Assembly: GCA_002343845.1 (NCBI GenBank)
Contig: DDSQ01000078.1
Span: 1 to 50,648, forward strand
Length of the DNA: 50,648 nucleotides
Direction: 5' to 3'
DNA from: Planctomycetes bacterium UBA2386
GTDB lineage: Bacteria > Planctomycetota > UBA1135 > UBA2386
In this document: positions 31,007 to 38,996 of the stretch, in pieces
Position numbering within the stretch: position 1 is the first letter of the stretch
Layout of the letters: every line of letters begins with the position of its first letter
Translations under genes and position numbers: made by a program
Notes under the pieces: model-generated
Seen by the model: only the letters and a program-made list of their open reading frames with translations
Database searches by the model: none
Told to the model about the DNA's origin: nothing

Positions 31007-31429
31007 ATGGAAATCGAAACATGTCGCCCACTGAAGATGGTGTGCAGTTGCTGCGGCAAGGAGTCGACGGTGCCCGTTGGCAGACTGCGTGTCTCTGGCG
31101 CCGTGGTTGCACGGTACAAGGCTGCATTCACGACTGCACATGCCTCGCGCTCTGTGTTCTTTGGCATCATGCTCTGTGACAGTCTGAGCCCCGACCTCCC
31201 GGTGTTTCTGATGGAGACATGGGATAATCAGCATGAGTGGGCTGTCACTCTCGTGGATCCTTCGGGAGCGCCGCCGGCGATCGTCAAGGGCGGAATCGAC
31301 GGCGTTGCGGGGCGCTTGCTGCGCCGAGACGAGGCCGTCTCCCACTCCCGGTCCGCTCTCGTGTTTCAGATCTACGATCGAGTCGTTGCCGGCGATGTCG
31401 TGATCTCTTCGTTCTTGGGGATCTCATGA
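31007..31429 (+). CDS. Uncharacterised protein (complete copy of a duplicated gene)
   Basis: This is a 140-residue protein of unknown family. It has a CSCC motif near residue 13 and a conserved-looking C-terminal half (FLMETWDNQHEWAVTLVDPS, IVKGGIDGVAGRLLRRDEAV). It has a second, N-terminally truncated copy at 35736-35996 that is almost identical over the last ~85 residues. An upstream TTG at 30998 is an alternative start. In both copies it precedes SpoU methyltransferase sequence by about 70 bases. Confidence 0.6.
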   Translation: MEIETCRPLKMVCSCCGKESTVPVGRLRVSGAVVARYKAAFTTAHASRSVFFGIMLCDSLSPDLPVFLMETWDNQHEWAVTLVDPSGAPPAIVKGGIDGVAGRLLRRDEAVSHSRSALVFQIYDRVVAGDVVISSFLGIS

Positions 31430-31499
31430 TGGCAAGTCCGCCACCGACCTCCTTCAGGTGACGCGTGTTTCACGCGACGGATATCGATAGTCTGCCCGG

Positions 31500-31673
31500 G
31501 TGCCCGCAGACCGCGCGATCGTGACGTCGACCAAGAACCCGATCGTGCAGCGCTTTCGCGCGGCCGCGGCGGGCGATGCGCCCGACGTGATGCTGGCCGA
31601 AGGCGTGCGCCTGGTCGCCGAGGCCCTCGACGCCGACCTGCGCGTGCGCGAAGCCGCCATCTCGCCGCGGTGA
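31500..31673 (+). pseudogene. 5' fragment of the SpoU methyltransferase gene
   Basis: Starting at GTG, 57 codons repeat the beginning of the intact gene at 36067 (AIVTSTKNPIVQRFRAAAAG, AEGVRLVAEALDA) with a few substitutions. At the end the frame stops at a TGA created by the join to peroxiredoxin sequence. It lacks the whole SAM-binding SPOUT domain and marks the junction of a tandem duplication. Confidence 0.85.
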
Positions 31674-32023
31674 ACGTCAAGTTCATCGCCAAGTACAGGC
31701 TCGGCATCGGGCTGCTGACCGACGCGGACCGCGCGGTGATGAAGAAGTACGGGGCGTGGGGCAAGAAGGTGATGTACGGCAAGGAGGTCGAGGGCGTGAT
31801 CCGTTCGACGGTGCTGATCGCACCCGATGGCGTGGTTGCTCACCACTGGCCGAAGGTGAAGGCGGAAGGTCACGCCGAGGCGGTGCGCAGCAAGCTCGCG
31901 GAACTGCAGGGTGGGGCGACGGCGGCGGCGCCGACGACGGCGAAGAAGAAGGCTGCGAAGAAGGTGACGAAGAAGAAGGTGAAGAAGGTGGCCGCGAAGA
32001 AGGTCGCGAAGCGGAAGGGCTGA
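31674..32023 (+). pseudogene. 3' fragment of the peroxiredoxin gene
   Basis: This repeats codons for VKFIAKYRLGIGLLTDADRA to the lysine-rich end of the gene at 29527, with a few substitutions and a slightly different K/A-rich tail. The catalytic cysteine region is missing. A GTG formed at the junction (31670) could start a 117-residue product, but with no active site it would not be a peroxidase. Confidence 0.85.
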
Positions 32024-32160
32024 GAGCTGTCGAATCCGGGCGCGCGACCCTCAGGCGGCCCCTTGCTCGATCAGCCGGTTACTTCGCGCGCGGATTCAGC
32101 TACTTGTCGCGTCGTGCAGCGGAGCGGGGGAGTCCTGCCGGTGCGCGGCCCAGGTCTCCG

Positions 32161-32436
32161 GAGAAGAGCGAGCGGCTGCCCGATCTTCCCGGACTTGGGC
32201 TTGTCCAACGCGCTGAAGTTCACGATCGCCGAGTGAACGGCTCGATGCTCCGGGAGGACGCGAGTCACGTGCCTACTCGGGGCGCCGCCGACCAGCGACC
32301 GCGACGAGACAGATCGCGGATTCCTCGGCCGGAGCTGTCCATGACAGGGCCCAACACTCTGCTCCCGCTTGCCCCCACAACTGAATCCACGAAGGAGCAC
32401 CTGCGGCACGAAGTGATGCTTCTTGCTTTCGCTCAT
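32161..32436 (-). pseudogene. DUF4238 N-terminal fragment
   Basis: From the ATG at 32436 the first ~20 residues (MSESKKHHFVPQVLLRGFS) match the start of DUF4238 proteins (K-x-H-x-V-P-x-x-x-L-x-x-F). After residue 20 the frame loses resemblance; a neighbouring frame may continue the similarity (DSSGRGIRDLSRRG), suggesting a frameshift. The remaining frame runs into the duplicated intergenic sequence. The usual full length is over 250 residues. Confidence 0.5.
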
Positions 32437-32696
32437 GGCGGCGCGCGCTGGGGCTCTAGTGTAGCACCGCTCCCGCAGCTACTACGCGACACCCTCGTCA
32501 ACGTGACGACCCCGCCTCCCGCCGGCAGCGAACGGCACCCCGCCTGCTTGGCTGCGCGTCAACACCGTGGACCTTCCGCTGCGCGTGGAACTCCGGCCGA
32601 ACCCGGCCAGGCTCCCAGCCACACCCCATCCAGCCATCGTCAGCAACCTGAGCCTCGGCCGCATCGACACGATGCGCCGCGTGGCCGGCTGCCGCG
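32437..32696. other. Region without a recognisable gene
   Basis: About 260 bases between the DUF4238 fragment start and the end of the sigma-factor fusion gene. No open frame with a credible family or start was found. Confidence 0.4.
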
Positions 32697-35585
32697 TCAG
32701 CGCGGCGCCACCGGCTTCGGCCGCACTTCGATCGACAGCTCGCGCGTCTGCCCCGGGCCGACACGCACGGTCGCCTCGCCGGTGATCCCCTCGCCCACCA
32801 CGCGGAAGACGAGCTCGTCGGTCGGGTCGACGGCATCAAGGCGGAACGACGCATTGCGCAGCGGTTGCAGGCGCAGCTCGCCGGTGCCGCCGAACGGGTT
32901 GTCGGTGACGGTCTGCGTCTCTGCATCGGGGCGCCAGTTGCCCGGATAGCGGAACTGGACGAACGAGGTCGCATCGAGCGTCGCGTGCGCAACGTGTAGC
33001 GTGACGTTCGCCGGCACCGTCAAGCTGCCGAACTGCAGTCTCCCGAGGATGGTGCCCGGGGTCTGCAGCTCGAGGCGCAGTTCGGTCGCCGGCTGGCCGT
33101 CGGTGGCATCGAACCCCAGCGAGCCGCGGTGGCCGGTGGCGGTGACGACATCGAGCCGCCACCGGCCGGCCGGCGTGCCCTTCGCGATGATGACAGAGCG
33201 CTCGGTCTCGACGAGCTTGCGCAGGAAGTAGTGGCCGCTCGCCTCGTCGCGGAGGGTCAGGATCGACTGCACCGGCTCGAGCGCACTGCCGGTCGCGGCA
33301 TCGACCACGGCGACGCGCACGTCGACACTGCCAAGACGCCGCTGCAGCACGATGGTGACCGGCCCGGCGTCGGCATCGACCGTTTCGGGCGCTTGCGTGC
33401 CGATCCACTGCACCGTGTCCATGCCCGCCGCCGAGACAACGATCAAGCTTCGTGGCCCCCGTGGGAACTCGTGGATGTGGAACCTGCCTTCGGCATCGGT
33501 GACGCCGACCATGCGCTGTTCGACGAACAGGTTCATCCCGGCCGCACCTGCGCCGAGCTGATCGACGACACGGCCTTCGAGCGGCCGCACGCGGGGCAGC
33601 ACCAGAATCACCTCGGCGGTGCCGGCCGTGCCGGGCTCGAGCGTTTGCCCTTCTCGCCGATGGCCCTCGCAGCTGGCCCAAAGCCCGAGCTTCGGCCGCG
33701 CCTCCACCGACAACGTGGCCTGTCCTTTCGCATCGGTGCGCGCCACCGCGGTGAGGCATGTGACCACGGCATCGGCGATCGGAGCACCGAGGTCATCGCG
33801 CACGAGGGCCGTGACGACGAACTGCCGCGACGCCAGCAGACGCACCGCGACCCGCGTCTCGGCGCTCGGCTGCAGCTCGACGGGCGTGAGCGGCTGCTCG
33901 GGGAAACCGTCCGCTTCGACCCAGATCTCATAGCGGCGCTGGTCGGTGCGTTGGTCGAGCATCGGGTTCGGTTCCCCGATGGGCAGGTGCGGCAGGTGCA
34001 ATTCTCCGCGCGCGTCCGTTCGTCCGCGGAAGCGCGCCCCGACGAGATCGTCGGCCGCGACATCCATTCGCCAGCCGTCCCGGTCGATGCCGATCGGTCC
34101 AAAGCGCGGCAGGGCCCGCACCATCGCGCCGGCCGCTGGCTGACCATCGGGCAGCTGCACCTCGATCCGCAGTACCCCGGCTGGCCGCAAGCGAACTACC
34201 AAGTCGGTGACGTCGCGCCGTTGCTTCGACGGCTCGATGGAACACCAGCCGATGCCGCGCGGGGCGATGGCGAACAACAGACTGCCGTGGTCGAGTCCGG
34301 GCGCGATCGCCTGCAGCAGCCGAAACCTGCCGTCCGCTTCGCCCGCACCGAGGCGCAGCGCGCGGTGGAGCATGTTCTGCGGGCCGAAGCCGCCGTAGCC
34401 GATGGACGCCATCGGCAACAGCAGCTGGGCGTCGGGCACGCCGCGCCCGTCCGGATCGACGACCTGCCCCGAGAACAAGGTGCCGCGCACCAGCCGGATG
34501 GCGCCGACAGAGACTTCTTGCGCACCGTCGCCATCGCGGGCCAAGTTCACGTCCAAGGGCACGTGCGCGAGCGCATACTGCGGGACCTGCACCAGCACCT
34601 CTCGCGTCGCCGGCTCCGTCGCGCGTGGACCGGCCAGCACGAACTCGCCGTCGGCAGCACTCACCGCTTCCAGTTCCGGCTCCAGGCCGCGCGGCCAGCG
34701 CACCAACCGCACCGGCAACGCGGCCAGCGGCGCGTCGGTCTCGTCATCGACGAGCCGACCTTTGACCAGCAACCCGGTCGGGGAGCTCGTCGGCGCCACG
34801 CCGACGCGATCGATCCGGGCCTCGCGCTGGTCGGCAACCGCGGCATCCCCCGCGGTGCGCTCCAGCACCACGACCGGTGCGGGTTCGTGCACGGAGGCCA
34901 CGGGCACCGAGTCGGCCGGGCCGAGCCAGGGCATCGACAGCCACAGCAAGGCAGCCGTGGCCAACACCACCCCACCCAGCAACAGCTTCTGCAAGTTCGT
35001 CATCAGCAACCCTCCCATCCAGAAGGACGCAATCGCGGAACCCGTTCGGCGCCCCGCCAACCACACCGGCACCAGCCACGCCTGCCGGTCACCACCGTGC
35101 TGGCGATCGAGCCGTTCGCGCAGCATGGTGAGCCCGCGCTTCAATCGAGTGCGCACGGTCTCGACCGGCACGCCGAGCTGCCGGCCGATCGCACCCGGCG
35201 ACAAGCCGTCCCAGAACCGCAGCAACACCGCCGTCCGGTACGGTTCGCCGAGGGCGAGCACCGCGTCGGCGACGGCGCGCTGCGCTTCGAAGCGGACCAA
35301 GGTCGATGCGACGGAAGGCTCCGTTTCGGACCGCGCTGCCAGGTGTTCGCGCAGCAACCGCCGATGGTCGGCGCGCCGCCGGCCGGCGAGCTGGCGCTTC
35401 AGGATCGCGGCCAACCAGCCGCGCACGCCGGCCGCTCGCGGCCCGGGCTGCGTCACGGCCGCGCTCAACGCATCGTGCGCAGCCTCGTCGGCCAGCTCGC
35501 CGCGCCGCACCAACTGCCGCGCCAGCGCGCCCAGCCAAGCGCGTTCGCGCAACAGGGCTTCGGGGTTGTCGGGAAGTCCGTTCAA
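32697..35585 (-). CDS. ECF sigma factor fused to a membrane segment and extracytoplasmic repeat region
   Basis: This is a 962-residue protein if it starts at the TTG before NGLPDNPEALLRER. Residues ~1-170 are an ECF sigma factor: sigma-2-like helices (RERAWLGALARQLVRRGELA), and sigma-4 LGEPYRTAVLLRFWDGLSPG, IGRQLGVPVETVRTRLKRGL. A membrane helix follows near residue 200 (LLLGGVVLATAALLWLSMPW). The rest (~740 residues) consists of carboxypeptidase-regulatory-like beta-sandwich repeats (GLLVKGRLVDDETDAPLAAL, LFSGQVVDPDGRGVPDAQLL, LEGRVVDQLGAGAAGMNLFV). Such fusions are known in planctomycetes and may couple an outside signal to transcription. It lies in the part of the second duplication copy that differs from the first. 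Confidence 0.82.
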   Translation of the reverse strand: MNGLPDNPEALLRERAWLGALARQLVRRGELADEAAHDALSAAVTQPGPRAAGVRGWLAAILKRQLAGRRRADHRRLLREHLAARSETEPSVASTLVRFEAQRAVADAVLALGEPYRTAVLLRFWDGLSPGAIGRQLGVPVETVRTRLKRGLTMLRERLDRQHGGDRQAWLVPVWLAGRRTGSAIASFWMGGLLMTNLQKLLLGGVVLATAALLWLSMPWLGPADSVPVASVHEPAPVVVLERTAGDAAVADQREARIDRVGVAPTSSPTGLLVKGRLVDDETDAPLAALPVRLVRWPRGLEPELEAVSAADGEFVLAGPRATEPATREVLVQVPQYALAHVPLDVNLARDGDGAQEVSVGAIRLVRGTLFSGQVVDPDGRGVPDAQLLLPMASIGYGGFGPQNMLHRALRLGAGEADGRFRLLQAIAPGLDHGSLLFAIAPRGIGWCSIEPSKQRRDVTDLVVRLRPAGVLRIEVQLPDGQPAAGAMVRALPRFGPIGIDRDGWRMDVAADDLVGARFRGRTDARGELHLPHLPIGEPNPMLDQRTDQRRYEIWVEADGFPEQPLTPVELQPSAETRVAVRLLASRQFVVTALVRDDLGAPIADAVVTCLTAVARTDAKGQATLSVEARPKLGLWASCEGHRREGQTLEPGTAGTAEVILVLPRVRPLEGRVVDQLGAGAAGMNLFVEQRMVGVTDAEGRFHIHEFPRGPRSLIVVSAAGMDTVQWIGTQAPETVDADAGPVTIVLQRRLGSVDVRVAVVDAATGSALEPVQSILTLRDEASGHYFLRKLVETERSVIIAKGTPAGRWRLDVVTATGHRGSLGFDATDGQPATELRLELQTPGTILGRLQFGSLTVPANVTLHVAHATLDATSFVQFRYPGNWRPDAETQTVTDNPFGGTGELRLQPLRNASFRLDAVDPTDELVFRVVGEGITGEATVRVGPGQTRELSIEVRPKPVAPR

Positions 35586-35735
35586 TCGACGGTCAGGTCG
35601 TCGCGGGGTCGCGAAGTGGTTCAGGATTCTGGCTGCCCGGGGAACCAGGCGTCGACCGGCACCACGTGAGACTGCCTGACCGTCGCCCCGAGATTTACAA
35701 CCGAACATGCCCCGCGCGCCCTGTTCGTTGGCATC

Positions 35736-35996
35736 ATGCTCTGTGACAGTCTGAGTCCCGACCGCCCGGTGTTTCTGATGGAGACATGGGATCATCAGCA
35801 TGAGTGGGCTGTCACTCTCGTGGATCCTTCGGGAGCGCCGCCGGCGATCGTCAAGGGCGGAGTCGACGGTGTTGCGGGGCGGTTGCTGCGCCGCGACGAG
35901 GCCGTCTCCCACCCTCGGGTCGCTTTCGTTTTCGAGGTCTACGATCGAGTCGTCGCCGGTGATGTCGTGATCTCTTCGTTCTTGGGAATCTCATGA
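35736..35996 (+). pseudogene. Truncated copy of the 31007 gene
   Basis: This encodes the last ~86 residues of the uncharacterised protein at 31007 (MLCDSLSPDRPVFLMETW, AIVKGGVDGVAGRLLRRDEA), differing at a handful of positions. DNA similarity starts near 35703, where the sequence next to the sigma-fusion gene joins. The N-terminal third with the CSCC motif is missing. It may be expressed from the ATG at 35736, but more likely it is a duplication remnant. Confidence 0.7.
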
Positions 35997-36066
35997 TGGC
36001 AAGCCCGCCACCGACCTCCTCCAGGTGACGTGTGTTTCAAGCGACGGCTACCGATAGCTTGCCGCG

Positions 36067-36858
36067 GTGACCGCAGACCGCGCGATCGTTACGTCGACCA
36101 AGAACCCGATCGTGCAGCGTTTTCGCGCGGCCGCGGCGGGTGATGCGCCGGACGTGATGGCGGCCGAAGGCGTGCGTCTCGTCGCCGAGGCCCTCGACGC
36201 GAAGTTGCGCGTGCGCGAAGCCGCCGTCTCGCCGCGCTGCACCGACGCGCCGCTGCGCGCACGCTTGCAGGCCGCCGCCGCGTCGTTCGTCGAGTGCTCC
36301 GACGAAGTGCTCGCCGCGCTCAGCGCGCTCGAGACGCCGCAGGGTGTCGCCGTGATCCTGCAGCGACCGACCGCCGACGAATCCGCACTCCTGCGCGGGC
36401 CGGGCGCGCCGCTCGTCGTCGTCGCTGCGGGCATTCGCGATCCCGGCAACCTCGGCGCCTTGCTGCGCACCGCCGAGGCCGCCGGGTCCTCGGGCGTGCT
36501 GACCATGCGCGGCGGTGCCGACCCGTTCCGCGACAAGGCGGTGCGCGGCTCGATGGGCTCGGTGTTCCGTCTGCCCGTGCGCCATGGGCTCGACACCGCG
36601 GCGATCGTTGCGTTCGCCAAGACCCATCGCCTGCAGATCGTCGTCGGCGACGGCACCGGCAAGCAGCGCTACACCGCCGTCGACTTCCGCCGCCCGACGC
36701 TGCTGGTCGTTGGTGCCGAGGCCGCGGGCGTTCCCGACGAACTGCGGGCCGCGGCCGACGCGTGCGTGCACGTGCCGCTGCGCGCGCCGGTCGAGAGCCT
36801 GAACGTCGCCGTCGCCGCCGGCGTGCTGCTCTACGAAGCGCTGCGGCAGCGGAGTTGA
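36067..36858 (+). CDS. SpoU/TrmH-family RNA 2'-O-methyltransferase
   Basis: This is a 263-residue protein starting with GTG. An N-terminal substrate-binding domain (TSTKNPIVQRFRAA, AEGVRLVAEAL) precedes the SPOUT domain with the family motifs: DPGNLGALLRTAEAAG (motif 1), VVGAEAAGVPDEL (motif 2) and ESLNVAVAAGVLLYEA (motif 3). It methylates ribose in rRNA or tRNA; the exact site is not predictable. The first 57 codons are duplicated at 31500. It ends 1 nt before rarA. Confidence 0.92.
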   Translation: MTADRAIVTSTKNPIVQRFRAAAAGDAPDVMAAEGVRLVAEALDAKLRVREAAVSPRCTDAPLRARLQAAAASFVECSDEVLAALSALETPQGVAVILQRPTADESALLRGPGAPLVVVAAGIRDPGNLGALLRTAEAAGSSGVLTMRGGADPFRDKAVRGSMGSVFRLPVRHGLDTAAIVAFAKTHRLQIVVGDGTGKQRYTAVDFRRPTLLVVGAEAAGVPDELRAAADACVHVPLRAPVESLNVAVAAGVLLYEALRQRS

Positions 36859-36859
36859 C

Positions 36860-38191
36860 GTGGACCTGTTCCCCGAGTCCGCGGACGAACGCACGCGCAC
36901 GGCGCCGCAGGCACCGCTCGCCGAGCGCATGCGTCCGCGCACGCTCGCGGAGTTTCTCGGCCAGGATCAGGCGCTCGGCGTGGGGCGTGCGCTGCGCGTC
37001 GCCATCGAGAACGGCAAGGCCGGGTCGTTGCTGCTGTGGGGGCCGCCGGGGGTTGGCAAGACCACGCTCGCGCTGTTGATCGCCAAGCACGCGAACCTGC
37101 ACTTCCGGCCGTTCTCGGCGGTTCTTGCCGGCGTCGCGCAGGTGCGTGAAGCGGTCGCCGAGGCGGCGGAGCGCCGCGCGCAGGACGGGCGCGGCACGCT
37201 GCTGTTCGTCGATGAGATCCACCGCTTCAACAAGGCGCAGCAGGACGCGTTCCTGCCGCACGTCGAACGCGGCGACCTCGTGCTGGTCGGGGCGACGACC
37301 GAGAACCCGTCGTTCGCGGTGAACGGTGCGCTCCTGTCGCGCTGCCGCGTCGTGCCGCTGCAGCCGCTGTCGGCGACGGCGCTGCGTGATCTCGTGCAGC
37401 GGGCGATCGTGGACGGCGAACGTGGACTCGGCGTGCGACGGTTGCGGCTCGACGACGACGCTGCCGAACGGCTGGCCGAACTGGCCGGCGGCGACGCGCG
37501 GCGTGCGTTCGGATGCCTCGAGGCGTGCGCGGCGACGTGCGTCGACGGCGAAGCGATCACGCGCGCGATGGTCGTCGAAGCGTTCCAGCACCGGGCGCTG
37601 CGCCACGACAAGGACGGCGATCTGCACTACGACCTGCTGTCGGCGCTGCACAAGAGCCTGCGCAACTCCGACGTGCAGGCGTCGGTCTACTGGCTCGCGC
37701 GGGCACTCGAGGCTGGCGCCGATCCGGTGCACGCGGCGCGGCGGCTGGTGGCGGTGGCGGCGGAGGACATCGGTCTCGCCGACCCGATGGCGCTGCAGGT
37801 CGCGGTCGCGGCACTGCACGCGCTGCAGTTCCTCGGCCTGCCGGAGGGCCGGTTGCCGTTGTGCGAAGCGGTCGTCTACCTGGCGGCGGCGCCGAAGAGC
37901 AACGCCGTGGTGATGGCGATCACCGCGGCCGCCGCGGCGGCGCGCGACGGGACGCAGCATCCGGTGCCCTTGCACCTGCGCAACGCGACGAGCGAGCTGG
38001 CCAAGGAGCTGGGACATGGCCAGGGCTACCGCTACGCGCACGATGCCGCGCAAGGCGTGGCGCGCATGGAGTGTCTGCCGCCGGAGCTGCGTGGGACGAC
38101 GTTCTTCGCGCCGGGCGAGCGCGGCTTCGAACGCAAGGTCGCGGAGCGCATGGCCGAGAACGACCGGTTGCGCGGCGATGGCGCGCGGTGA
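36860..38191 (+). CDS. rarA: Replication-associated recombination protein A (RarA/MgsA)
   Basis: This is a 443-residue AAA+ ATPase starting with GTG. Walker A is GPPGVGKTTLALLIA near residue 60, Walker B FVDEIHRFNKAQQDAFLP near 115, and sensor 1 LVGATTENPSFAVNGALLSR near 140. The C-terminal MgsA domain is typical (LHKSLRNSDVQASVYWLARA, RRLVAVAAEDIGLADP). RarA acts at stalled replication forks. It follows the SpoU gene by one base and overlaps the DUF72 gene by 14 bases. Confidence 0.94.
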   Translation: MDLFPESADERTRTAPQAPLAERMRPRTLAEFLGQDQALGVGRALRVAIENGKAGSLLLWGPPGVGKTTLALLIAKHANLHFRPFSAVLAGVAQVREAVAEAAERRAQDGRGTLLFVDEIHRFNKAQQDAFLPHVERGDLVLVGATTENPSFAVNGALLSRCRVVPLQPLSATALRDLVQRAIVDGERGLGVRRLRLDDDAAERLAELAGGDARRAFGCLEACAATCVDGEAITRAMVVEAFQHRALRHDKDGDLHYDLLSALHKSLRNSDVQASVYWLARALEAGADPVHAARRLVAVAAEDIGLADPMALQVAVAALHALQFLGLPEGRLPLCEAVVYLAAAPKSNAVVMAITAAAAAARDGTQHPVPLHLRNATSELAKELGHGQGYRYAHDAAQGVARMECLPPELRGTTFFAPGERGFERKVAERMAENDRLRGDGAR

Positions 38192-38996
38192 GGTGCTGTT
38201 CGGCGTCGCCGGCTGGTCCTACGCGGACTGGAAGGGCGTGGTCTACCCGCGCGGCTGCAAGGACACGCTGCGCGCGGTGGCGCAGCGCGTCGACGTGATC
38301 GAGATCAACAGCACCTTCTACGGTCTGCCTTCGGCGAGGAACTGCCGGTCGTGGGTCGAACGGACCGCCGACCTCGGCACGTGATTCACCGCCAAGCTGC
38401 CGCAGGAGTTCACGCACACGCGGCGGTTCGACGACGCGACGGTCGCGGCGGTGCGCGAGGGGTTCGCGCCGCTGTACGCGAGTGGACGCATGCTCGGGCT
38501 GTTGGCCCAGTTCGCGTACGACTTCGCGTGGACCGCGGAGTCCGTCGCGTTGGTCATGCGCCTCGCGTCGGCGTTCGGCGGCGACGGCCCGCTGTACGTC
38601 GAGGTGCGGCACCGTTCGTGGAACGCAGCGGCGGCGCTCGAGGCCCTCGCCGGGCTCGGCGTCGGTGTGCTCGCGCTCGACTATCCGGGCGCGGCGTCGG
38701 GGTTCTCGCAAGACGTGCCGGGGGTCCTCGGCTCGAGCGGTCTCGCCTACCTGCGTCTGCACGGGCGGAACCGCGCGTGGTTCGAGAAGGGCGCGGGGCG
38801 GGACCAGGTCTACGACTGGCGCTACTCGCCGGCCGAGGTCGAGCAGATCGAGCAGCGCATCGAGCGACTCGCGGCGAACGACACGCGCACGCTGGTGATC
38901 GCCAACAACCACTTCCACGGCAAGGCCATGATGGTGGTCGAGGAGCTGCTGGCCTGGTATCGCGGCGGCGGGGTCAATCCGCCAGCTTCGCCATGA
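38178..38996 (+). CDS. DUF72 protein interrupted by an in-frame TGA (38382-38384)
   Basis: Read through the TGA this gives 272 residues, the normal length for DUF72 (YecE-like, TIM-barrel). Family features lie on both sides: VLFGVAGWSYADWKGVVYP and EINSTFYGLPS before, then FTAKLPQEFTHTRRF, AYLRLHGRNRAW, YDWRYS and ANNHFHGKA after. The TGA is codon 69, at a variable position of the FxFxxK strand where other members often have arginine, so a CGA-to-TGA change is plausible. No good SECIS-like hairpin follows. It may be a fresh nonsense mutation, a sequencing error or, less likely, recoding. The end overlaps the convergent M3 peptidase gene by 23 bases. Confidence 0.75.

Larger units (their letters stand above)
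29753..36236. repeat. Tandem duplication peroxiredoxin-to-SpoU, second copy rearranged
   Basis: Copy 1 spans about 29753-31670 and copy 2 about 31674-36236. Each runs from the middle of the peroxiredoxin gene to codon ~57 of the SpoU gene, so the outer genes stay whole and a SpoU/peroxiredoxin chimera marks the junction at 31670-31674. Copies match at both ends (29753-30247 with 31674-32160; 31137-31670 with 35703-36236). In the middle, ~0.9 kb of copy 1 corresponds to ~3.5 kb carrying the sigma-fusion gene in copy 2. Confidence 0.8.

Noticed and set aside
38385..38430. SECIS element after the DUF72 TGA
   Set aside because: The possible stems (ACCGCC/GGCGGT, GCCGC/GCGGC) enclose loops of 16-28 bases with no short G-containing apical loop at the proper spacing, unlike the hairpins at 21571 and 21871.
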